DNA from: Lotus japonicus | Lineage: Eukaryota; Streptophyta; Magnoliopsida; Fabales; Fabaceae | Reading direction: 5' to 3' | Assembly (NCBI RefSeq): GCF_012489685.1 | Contig: NC_080044.1 | Coordinates: 82,694,732-82,758,731 of the forward strand | DNA: 64,000 bases | In this document: one piece after another, positions 33,291 through 42,438 of the stretch | Numbering within the stretch: position 1 is the first letter of the stretch | Layout: the number at the start of each line of letters is the position of its first letter | The notes under the pieces: model-generated | What the model was told of the DNA's origin: nothing | Database searches by the model: none | The model's input: the letters and a program-made list of their open reading frames with translations, nothing else | Translations under genes and position numbers: made by a program

Positions 33291-34860
33291 TAAGTCATGT
33301 ATTGTTGTCATATACTTGTACGTATTAAGGCAAAGAAGCACGTTTTCAATTCACATTGAGTTTTAAAATTAAACAGAAATCCGCATGAAGTACATATTCA
33401 AGTTTGTTACGATGCAGATACAGGCTACATTGGAAGCATTAAAAATAGTATCAATGGTAAAAAAACACATTAACTGATGGAAGAACAGACAACAACAACA
33501 ACAGTGATAAGCAGAAATATTGGCAGCAGAACTGGCTGAATAACTAAGGAAGCTTCATATGTAACACTGACCAACTATCTGTTATAAACTATATAGTCAT
33601 CCTAACTCTATATTCGCGGGTTAGCTGAGAAAATTGAGAGAAAAAGAAGCTTCCAAAGTACACAACATATGGTTCTCAGTCGTGTAAAATATTGTACTCC
33701 AAATTAAGTTGTCAGGAGGCAGATGCAAAGCACTTTCCTAATGTGTACATCATAAACATCAATTTTAAACAAATCAAATGGAATGTAGGAAAAAAAGTGG
33801 CCAATGCTTGGTTTGTGATCAAACAAGGATTTCTTAGTTCTGCCTGTCAAACACTGTTGAAATTCATTTGTTGCTGATCTTATTGTCAGATGAAATAATC
33901 AACAAAGCAACTATACCTTCTCTGTTTTAAGGTATCTTAAGAATCTGTGTCTAACTATGGCTAAGACTTCCATCTAAGAAGTGTTCTACTCCAAGAACAC
34001 AAACCAGAAATTAGGCAAGATATTCAAAAGAGAACAATGTATGAAGTAATAGGACATCCTAGCCAAGGTAGATTTCAAAGCATCACAAACAGCAGAACAA
34101 AGCACTTGAGCAGAACAAGACTACAAGATTCTGTTGTTGCACGCAACAACAGAACGAGGAAAACCTATGATCATACTAAGACAACAACCCCATCTCCAGA
34201 AGTTTCTAAAAATTCTAACAAACTTCTTAAAACTTCAAAACATGCTATGCTGAATCAACACTATAGCCTGTAGAGAACCTTACTAATGACCTTAACAAAC
34301 CAAAACTAAGTTTGCTAACAAAGAGGACCTATTAACATTACAAACAGTTGCACATAAATGTCATATCAACAAGCTTCTAAAGCATGAAACAAGAATTTGT
34401 AGTGAGTTAACAAAACTAGAAGAAATACTTGAATTCAAACACATAGCAAGAGTACCCAGTTTCACAGAGAAACCAGTGGTCAGACCATATAGCTCACATT
34501 GCCTTTTCCATCTACAAAACTTCAACCAAATCAAATGTAGTTCAAGCAGAATTCAAACCTAGAATATAATTTGTTGCATAAAGCACATTTAAATCCTACA
34601 TTCAGCCAATTAATTAGATCACAGACCATAAATTACTGCAACAGTGGCAAAATCCCCAAATAAAGGAACCCTAGATCTCAATTCGTGCAAATTCAAATGG
34701 CAGAGAAACAACATAGCTACGATGATTAATCGTCATCATTCAAACATCGATTCAGAATTAAGAACAAAAACACAAGAAAATTAAATGGTTTCTAAGATAA
34801 CAACGAAAACTGTAGGCGGAGAACACAAAATCAGGAATGGACATAAGAGAATTGAACCGT
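33291..34860. other. 3' flank of the BAP31-like gene, no second gene seen
   Basis: A 1.6-kb A-rich stretch (plus strand) downstream of the minus-strand BAP31-like gene. It probably contains that gene's 3' UTR near 34860. No splice-consistent exon with a recognisable domain was found. Plus-strand frames near 33692 and 34037 have no support. Confidence 0.4.
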
Positions 34861-35253
34861 TCAGTCGCGATTCTTGAGGCGTTCGAGGCGCTGGTTGAGG
34901 TGCTCGATCCTGACAACGAGGTTGGTGACGGAGTAGAGAAGCCAGTAGAAGAGGAGCGCGGAAGCGATGAGGAGCGCGTTGCGCTGGCTCTTCATGATGG
35001 ATTTCTGGTGACGGAGGTGCTCCGTCGGAGTGCAGGAATCACCGTCGCAGCTTGGCCGCGTCTCGTACTTCCAGTAAATGTCCATCAGGAGGAAGAGACA
35101 GAACGGCACCACCGACAGGAACGGCTTGAGGAGGTTCCTGGTGACCGCGACGAGGCCCTTCCGGAGACCGTCGAGGCCGGGGATCGTGAGCAGCAGCACC
35201 ATTATCGCCTCCGCGGCGGCAGCGTAACCGAGAACAACCCACTCTAGCGCCAT
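34861..35253 (-). CDS. BAP31-like ER membrane protein, 130 residues, single exon
   Basis: A single-exon frame of 130 residues. The start at 35253 (MALEWVVLGYAAAAEAIMVL) is chosen over longer upstream frames because it fits the family N-terminus. Three hydrophobic spans are visible: about 5-25, 43-60 (FLSVVPFCLFLLMDIYW) and 100-120 (ALLIASALLFYWLLYSVTNL). A short helical end follows (RIEHLNQRLERLKNRD). Members of the B-cell receptor-associated 31-like family sit in the ER membrane and help sort membrane proteins. This one keeps the membrane domain but lacks the long cytosolic coiled coil of animal BAP31 and has no KKxx end. Its codons are GC-rich compared with its surroundings. It is the only intact gene inside the transposon cluster. 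Confidence 0.85.
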   Translation of the reverse strand: MALEWVVLGYAAAAEAIMVLLLTIPGLDGLRKGLVAVTRNLLKPFLSVVPFCLFLLMDIYWKYETRPSCDGDSCTPTEHLRHQKSIMKSQRNALLIASALLFYWLLYSVTNLVVRIEHLNQRLERLKNRD

Positions 35254-35387
35254 CGTGACCGTCCGATGAGATCTCCGGTGAATGATTCTTTTCTTCGATC
35301 GGAAGTAGTTAGCAGAGAATGAGTTTGGATCCTGTATTCTCTCTTTGATTAGGACACGCAAAAGAAAAGAAGTGAAGTGCTTTTATC

Positions 35388-35462
35388 TTATATACTGCAC
35401 CGTTTAGGGATTTTTAGATGTAACCATCGTGTGACACGTGTTGTAGTCTTGACACACACGTG
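35388..35462 (-). promoter_or_regulatory. TATA box and two G-boxes of the BAP31-like gene
   Basis: On the minus strand, TATATAAG lies at 35388-35395, about 135 bases upstream of the start codon. Two perfect CACGTG palindromes follow at 35435-35440 and 35457-35462. This compact arrangement looks like a real promoter. bZIP or bHLH factors could bind it. Which signal acts is not readable from sequence. Confidence 0.6.
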
Positions 35463-35596
35463 GTTTCTTAGTAATGAAGGTTTTCTAGGCTGAAAATGCA
35501 AATTGATAGTCTTGGAAAACTAACTAATATATTAGAGTGTCCATCACAATCGTAAAAAAGGAATGTTTAAAGTTTTATGTTGAGAGTTTAATTTTA

Positions 35597-36538
35597 GGGT
35601 GCCCATTAGGGTGTACTATTATTGTTTTGGTCCACCGGTGCACCAATGAAATAGAAGTAAAAAGGACATAAACATAAATGGTAATTCAATTTGATCCAAC
35701 ACTCAACCCATCTCTCTCACAAAGCTTATGGAAGGCACTATCGATGGTCGCGCGATGAAGGTTTTCCTTTGTGAGAAAGAAGAGAAGGAGAGTGCCTCGA
35801 AGAAGGATCATATCTTGTTTGATGGTGTCAAGGCGAGAACTCCGGCGTGGTTGAAGGTTGGAAGCTCGATCTGAACCACATCTTAACTGGTTGCATAAAC
35901 GATCAGAACCACATCTGCATGTCCATGGTTGCTAAAAGTCTGAAAAGGTGACGTGGTGGAAGCCCGATCTGGACGCATTGGAGAGTAAGGTTGCGACATC
36001 TCTGACATTAAGACTATAACCTCCTTCCACTGGAAAACACTAAACCCACAATTTTGTATAATCCTCCTCTTCTTCAGTCGCGGCTTCCCCTCCTACGTCC
36101 ATCAAGGTGGTGGTTGCTACTTATCTTCTCTGGCTACTACGGGGTGATTGATGGATATGTGCATTCTAGAAGTTGGGACCTCAGATATGGTGGTTTTATT
36201 ATGAATGTTGTGTGTTCTTCTCAGGGTGTTATCTGGTTTTGATTTTGATGCTTCTCTTAGGTTACAAAGCCAATTTCATCTTTCACTTCTTTCTTTCTCA
36301 AGGGTTCCAACCAGATATGCAGCGATGACAATTCTACCATCACATGTTAGCCTCTGCAATGAGAGTGAGACGGGGAAAGAGGAAAAAGGAAAATCACGGA
36401 GGTTGCTAGGTCGTTGGGACTCGGAAGAATACGGTTAGAGGAAGAGTGGGAGGGAGAAGTAGAGGAAGGGGCAAAGTCTAATATACGCCTTGTAAACCGG
36501 TTGACAAAATTAATAAAGATCCACCCTAGTGGGCACCC
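35597..36538. mobile_element. TIR element, about 940 bp (Mutator-like)
   Basis: The left end 'gggtgcccattagggtg' and the inverse of the right end 'gggtgcccactagggtgg' match. Further inside, 'gtccaccggtgcacc' pairs loosely with the inverse of 'gtaaaccggttgac'. AATTTTAGG occurs at both edges (35590-35598 and 36539-36547), a 9-bp duplication that overlaps the first two bases of the left end. The interior has UTR-like sequence and frames without known domains. No transposase was found. Confidence 0.75.
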
Positions 36539-37516
36539 AATTTTAGGACTTGCATTTTTGGTTAACCATACCTATAGGGTGGGAATAGGCTGGGCCTAGG
36601 TAGGCTTTGCTTAAATAGGCCTAGCCTGTTTAAAAATCTTAAGGCCTGAGCCTGACCTATGACCTATCAAAGGCTTTTTTTGAGCCTGGCCTGGGCCTTC
36701 CGAAAGCCTGGCTTGGCCTAGTAGCCTGTTTAAAGGCCCGTTTCACAACAAGAGTTTTACGTTTGTTAACAAATTTATCTGTAAAGAAGCTATCAAACTT
36801 ATAAGCTAACAGGTTAAATTATACTAAAATAATCTTTTCAACAATCAGACTTATAATATTATTAGCTAATAGGTAGTGATGAAACTAAACGAGATTATGT
36901 TGGTTTCTTAGAGTTGGAGAGTCAATTTAAAATCACACGTCATATTAAGATATTTAAATACGTCATATATTTATTTTTAAAAAGACTTATAACTCTGAAT
37001 CGTTATATAAGTCAATTTGCTTAAATATATAAAAATCTCAATAAGTATATAATATCAAGATATTATTATAAATTTCTAATATATAGACATCATCAAGGGT
37101 AAAATGTAAGGCCCAAGTTTTTAAGCTTATGCTAAGTGAATAAACTTCTTATTCACGATTAGGGTTGATGTAATGTGAAGGAAAACCTGAACGAAAGTTT
37201 ATTAAATGAAATATATTTATGAAGGAGAAAGTTCAGGAAAAGTTCAAGGATTGCATTATGATCGATAAAAGTTATAGCACGAACGTTTTACGCTTAAACC
37301 TAGGTCAGAAACCCTAGTATATAGCTAATTTTCACTTTTAGGCACGATGGCAGTTAATTCCAAAAATCTTCAGAGAAATGTTAGAACTTCTCTTTTTCCA
37401 TATATCACGATCGTCTCGAGGCGAAACTCTAGGATCTACGAACGTCCGATTCCAATCATCGGAAGTTTGCCGAAACCGAAACCCTGGTATTTCAAAACCC
37501 TAGAATTTCCCGACTT

Positions 37517-37945
37517 TGAGGACGAAGACAACAATAATGGATTGTTAGATGTTAAAGGGAATGAGTCTTGTGATGCACAAGGTATTAAGACTCAAGTTGA
37601 GCATTCACTCCGAAGCATAGAGATGTACCGAGTTTCTAATCAACATTTTGGACGAACAAAAGCAAAGGAATAAGTGGTAAAGGCTGTGCGATTGCACGAA
37701 TGCCAACAAATATTATTTCCAACGGAGACCCGATGCAAGTGGTCGAACCGGACAACAGAGAGTAGGAGGACGATATGTTTTTCGAGACACCGCCAATTAG
37801 CATTGGTGACACCAGGATAAAACAGTTAAGGGGGAAAGAGATCGAGTTAGTGAAGGGCATTTGGAATAAAGACACTGGTGATGCGACATGGGAGCTGAAG
37901 GAGAAGATTCAAGAACAGTATCCAGAACTTTTTACTAACCCTTAA
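37517..37945 (+). pseudogene. Residual C-terminus of gypsy Pol (chromodomain-like end)
   Basis: The last codons before the stop at 37943-37945 read TRIKQLRGKEIELVKGIWNK and then DTGDATWELKEKIQEQYPEL, ending FTNP. The pattern 'R..QLR.KEI.LVKV.W....EATWE.E..M...YP.LF' is the usual end of plant chromovirus polyproteins. Upstream sequence to the deletion junction is interrupted by stops. The purine tract and 3' LTR follow directly. Confidence 0.8.
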
Positions 37946-40239
37946 GTTTCGAGGTCGAAACTTTCTTTTTGGAGGGTAGTAATGTAAGGCCCAAGTTTTT
38001 AAGCTTATGCTAAGTGAATAAACTTCTTATTCACGATTAGGGTTGATGTAATGTGAAGGAAAACCTGAACGAAAGTTTATTAAATGAAATATATTTATGA
38101 AGGAGAAAGTTCAGGAAAAGTTCAAGGATTGCATTATGATCGATAAAAGTTATAGCACGAACGTTTTACGCTTAAACCTAGGTCAGAAACCCTAGTATAT
38201 AGCTAATTTTCACTTTTAGGCACGATGGCAGTTAATTCCAAAAATCTTCAGAGAAATGTTAGAACTTCTCTTTTTCCATATATCACGATCGTCTCGAGGC
38301 GAAACTCTAGGATCTACGAACGTCCGATTCCAATCACCGGAAGTTTGCCGAAACCGAAACCCTGGTATTTCAAAACCCTAGAATTTCTCGACAATGAAGA
38401 CTTTATCTATTCAGAGCTTCAAATGAATATTCCACACGCGTACACCCATTTCTCTTGATGATTTCAATCTTTCTTCAGAAGGAAGTTTTCCATTCCGACA
38501 TTCGAGGCAAAAAGCAACTTATCGGGTAAAATAGTTTTACACCGACTTTGCACCGACTTTGCATTAGTTGCAAAAAATACAAGGAGACATCTTCTTAGCT
38601 TAGGAATTCCTTTGCCAAAACCTATCTTAGAATTCATGGAGAATGACGCCGGAAAAATCGGATTCGCGAAACTTTCATTTTCCCGCGAATTTCCACCTTC
38701 TATATATAGCAAATAAAGGAAGAAAAAACACAATTTTCCTCCATTTTCTCTCCTCTAAACCGCGGCCAAGAACAAGGAAGAAGGAAGAAGAGTTTTTCTT
38801 CATCGTTTGCTTGATCGTCGATCAATCAGTTGCTACTTCAAGGCTTCGAGGTATAGTCGCTAATCCTTACCTCTGATCGCTTTTCCATAGCTTTTCTGTA
38901 GAGTTTTCTGAGCGGATAGTTTATGGGTTTTTGCAAAACTATCCTGAATCTTTCATTTCTGATTCTAAACCTCTTCTATGTATGCCCAAGATCACTTCTG
39001 CCGGGTTGGATTTTCCGTTATGTCGCCGGATTTCCGCCGGAATCAATTTGAGCCTAAAATACCCATTTATGTAGTTTTTGGTGTAAAGCTCCAATCTTTA
39101 GGCTGTAAACTATCGCCTTAGCTTAGTGCTAGTAGGATTAGCTGTCATAAACGTCGTTAGTAACGTCCCTGCAAAATTTGGTTTTTGGGATTTCAGTTTT
39201 GAAAATCCTAAGTTAAAAATCATGACCAAAATACCCCTGCGACAGTTTTTGATCCGATAATTTTTTCCGAGTTCAGAATACCCTTAGTTACGGCTTATGA
39301 AAGCATAGGAACCAAGTTTGATCGAAGAAAAATCGAGCCCCATAATTAGCCAAAGTGGCCGAGCCTATTAGAGGGGGGAGGAGGAAATTTCCTTTTCCGA
39401 AAACTTGTCCTTTCGCGCTAGATTATCGTACCTTAGAGCATAGATTACTTCGAGTAACCTTAGTAAGTATCGATAGCTTAGTTTTCGATAGATTCTTATA
39501 GTATTCTGTGATTTTGTTGTAAAGGTACTTTCGAGGATTTCCCCGAGGAGCAACACTTTGAGTGCGAGGAAGCACTAGTTGATCGTTCTGGAGATCTTTC
39601 AGGTGAGGGCTTCTCACTGAATCTCTAGTTAATGCTTAGGGTCAATGTTTCGACATTGTTTACTGTTTATGCACTGAGATTGTGTGTGATTGAAAATGTT
39701 TTCTGAGGCTTCGGCTGACAATGTAGATGATTCATCTACTGAATGTTTTTGAAGATTTACTTACATGCTATGTGCTATGTGGGTAATCTAGGATGTGTGG
39801 TGCATGCTTTATATGCTAAGTGCTAAGTGTTAATGTTGAGATTTCTTGATATATGACATGTTGTTGATTGTGATGATTTAAATATGCTTCACACTGGAAA
39901 TCTGAGATTCTGAATGGTGAGAATAGCGGGCAGGTCATGCCGATTTTATTTTGAGAGTTTTGAGAAAGTTTGATAGGACGAACGAGGTTCGGGCCTTGAT
40001 TTGGTTTAGTGGATCGAGACATCCTCTGGAAGCGACTTGGGATTGGGAGATCCTGCAAATGTATAAGACTTGCGATAAGACAAAATGGAATCTATTTTAT
40101 AAAGAAAACTCATAAGACCTTAAATAACCTCTAAATCTTTAAGTAATGATAACAACCTCGAAGGAAGGCATTGGAAGTGAAATCTTAATTTTGGGAAAAC
40201 GAGGAGTGTCGTCGGATCCAAGTGTTGAGTATGTTGTCA

Positions 40240-40395
40240 TTGTGCTGTTGGAGCAGCGTTTGATGTTGTGCTGTTGGAGCAGCGTTTGATGTTGTGCTGT
40301 TGGAGCAGCGGTTATTGTTGTGCTGTTGGAGCAGCGTGTGTTATTGTGCTGTTGGAGCAGCGTGTGTTGTGGTGTTGTTGGAGCAGCTATGTGTC
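40240..40395 (+). repeat. 26-bp minisatellite, six units, inside the LTR
   Basis: Six consecutive units of about 26 bases share the core tgctgttggagcagcg, with variable spacers (tttgatgt, gttattgt, tgtgttat). The last unit is more divergent (tgttgttggagcagct). It lies in the middle of the 3' LTR of the retrotransposon. Confidence 0.9.
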
Positions 40396-41059
40396 GTTAT
40401 GAAGTGTGTCTTTTGGTCGCAGAATCGACTTTACCTTAGGGTAAGCTTTTAGAGACTTTAACTTCCCTAGAACACGTGGCGACGTGTCGAGTGAGGTCGG
40501 AGACGTTGTTTGACTAATCATTTTGCATACATGCAACATTAATGAGGTATTAACACAGGACGTACTCTGGACCTCGTCGGTTTCCAAAATGGTCATAAGA
40601 CCCGGAATGCCGTGAAAGAGCGTTTGTAGACGTCTCTTGTAGCAGACCGAAATGGCAGGCCTACGGGTTTACTGCTGATCTGACTACCCAGTGGGAGTAA
40701 GAGACATCACGGGCCGAAATGGCACCACCGTGGCTGGTGAAGGGCTGATCCGATGATGTCCATCCGTTTCCGGATTGCATATTGGTTGACTGGGTTAACC
40801 TGCATACATATCACGCAACATGCATACTGACTTAGTTGATGAGTGTGGTTGCTATTTGATAAACTTACTTGGAACATGCTAATTGTTATTATTGTCGTTA
40901 TGATTTTGTGGAACATGCAACCCTAGGAATGATATCTCTAGTTATAAGCCTAAGTGGCTATCTATTATTTGTACCTATTGGGTTTATTATCTACATAGTT
41001 CTTTAGAGTTGACCCTCGCGTCTTCTGTGTGTGTTTTGGCGGACAACGCCTTTTGTCAG

Positions 41060-41539
41060 ATGAATATTGCGGACTGGTACACCATGGTCCACCCTTCGGG
41101 GGGGATTAGGTATGAGATGATAGATCAGGACGACCCCGGGTCGTGGGTGGTTGACCCCGCGAGCCACCGAGCGACCTATTCGGGGCGTGTCATGGAGGAC
41201 CACGTGGACAGTGGAGGACTCTTGAGGTCAGGAGTGTTGAGGCGATGCTCTATCAGCTTCAACTTGCCACCGGGCGTTCACTGCGGACCAGGTCTTGGAG
41301 GAGCACCGCCGCCACCGTCATCTTCAGAGGAGGAGGATCCCTCAGAGGAGATTCCAGCGGGAGTGCCTTCGGCAGGGTCTAGTGCACCCTCCGTTGCGAT
41401 CATTGATGATCAGGGTTCGGGCCCTAAGCCCGTGAGTCCAGCTTCGGAGAGCATTGCAGGTGCGAGGGGAGGACGGATAGGGTTGATAGACTTGGTCGTT
41501 CTGGATTCTGATTCAGACGACGATCATGCTAGCACATAG
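41060..41539 (+). CDS. Open reading frame of 159 codons inside the retrotransposon LTR
   Basis: The ATG at 41060 opens a 159-residue frame lying wholly in the LTR, between the minisatellite and the LTR's end. It starts MNIADWYTMVHPSGGIRYEM and continues with a WVVDPASHRATYSGRVMEDH segment. A low-complexity part follows (GGAPPPPSSSEEEDPSEEIP), and the end is very acidic (LVVLDSDSDDDHAST). I see no gag, protease, RT or integrase feature. The GC-rich codon use differs from the AT-rich flanks. It may be a lineage-specific LTR-encoded protein or a chance frame. Its expression is unknown. Confidence 0.45.
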   Translation: MNIADWYTMVHPSGGIRYEMIDQDDPGSWVVDPASHRATYSGRVMEDHVDSGGLLRSGVLRRCSISFNLPPGVHCGPGLGGAPPPPSSSEEEDPSEEIPAGVPSAGSSAPSVAIIDDQGSGPKPVSPASESIAGARGGRIGLIDLVVLDSDSDDDHAST

Positions 41540-42304
41540 TTCTGAGTGTTGGTATGAGCTCCTCGAGTTAGGATTAGTGTAGGAGTAGAGTTTTAGCTCT
41601 GACAGTCTTGCTTCTTTTGTTACTTAGGGGACAGGGTAGATCCGCCTATAGCTTTTTGTGTGGTTTCCTTATGGGGATCACAGAGAGTTGGTTGGACTTA
41701 GGAGGTCTTATCTTCAGGCCATTGGGTCAGCTGATTCTCAGTTTTGAGGGATAGTGTTGCGGGCACTTCACCCTTTTCATTTGGTTTGTATATATTGCCT
41801 ACGGGCGTTGCACTTATCTTTCCGTCACTGGAGGTTACTCGTGACGAGGTTGTTACTTACAGCGGGGGCTGTTTATATATTGTACATTAGTTATATTGCT
41901 TTTCGCATTCGGGTTTTATTTATTTCAGTCTTGTCTTAGTTATTATCAAAAAAAAATATTCACGTTTTTCCGCATTAAGTTTACTTTTGGTTACTAAAGT
42001 GACGCTACCAAAATCGGGGTGTTACATAAAATATATTTATACTTATCATATTTACAATTTACCAAAAAAATACTAATCATATTTACTTAAATAGACTAGC
42101 CTGTAAGGCTTACAAGGCTTGTTGAATGGCCTGAGCCTGGCCTTTTTAACTAAATAGGCTTTTCAAAAAGCCTAAGCCTTGCCTATTTACCAATTTGGCC
42201 TGGCCTGGCCTGGGCCTGTGGTAGGCTATGCCGTAGGCCCTTACGAACAGTCTGGCCTATTCCCACCTATACTCAGATTTGTGATGACAATTTAACACAT
42301 AAAA

Positions 42305-42427
42305 GGGTGGGATAGTAACTCACTTGGTGAGTTAAGGGAAATGAAGGGTGAAGGGTCAGGGTCCAAACCCTAGGGAAAGAACTAATTTGCTAACAATTAA
42401 CAACTAACAATTGTCTATTAAAAAAAA
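42305..42427 (+). mobile_element. tRNA-derived SINE, 123 bp, full length
   Basis: The body starts 'gggtgggatagtaactcac', with a box A-like 'tagtaactcacttgg', and carries a box B-like 'gggtccaaaccc' about 45 bases later, as in RNA polymerase III promoters. It ends in an A tract. An exact 11-bp target duplication, AACACATAAAA, flanks it at 42294-42304 and 42428-42438. That makes it a structurally complete SINE insertion. Confidence 0.85.
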
Positions 42428-42438
42428 AACACATAAAA

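Larger units (their letters stand above)
37105..42026 (+). mobile_element. Internally deleted gypsy (chromovirus-type) LTR retrotransposon with a 4.0-kb LTR
   Basis: The 3' LTR runs 37983-42026 (4,044 bp), TGTAAGGCCC...GGGTGTTACA. The first 413 or so bases of the 5' LTR survive at 37105-37517 and differ from the 3' LTR at only two positions. The TSD TAAAA flanks the whole unit at 37100-37104 and 42027-42031. A deletion has removed the rest of the 5' LTR, the primer binding site, gag and most of pol. What remains is the end of pol, a purine tract (ttttggagggtagtaa) and the 3' LTR. The long LTR and a chromodomain-like pol end suggest the Tekay lineage. That placement is inference. The low LTR divergence points to a recent insertion. 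Confidence 0.93.
36577..42268. mobile_element. GTGGGAATAGGC-type MITE split by a retrotransposon
   Basis: The left end 'gggtgggaataggctggg' and the inverse of the right end 'aggtgggaataggccaga' are inverted. Both sides then show repeated 'taggcct', 'agcctg' and 'ggcctggcct' words (36577-36750 and 42095-42268). Between them, 37105-42026 is a retrotransposon with its own target duplication, so the original element was about 770 bp. A clear target duplication for the outer element was not found. Confidence 0.75.

Noticed and set aside
34837..35247. 136-codon plus-strand frame opposite the BAP31-like gene
   Set aside because: It is the antisense shadow of a GC-rich coding exon. The minus-strand product has the family's membrane spans.
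40387..40596. Small minus-strand frames in the retrotransposon LTR
   Set aside because: Opposite to the element's orientation and without recognisable features.
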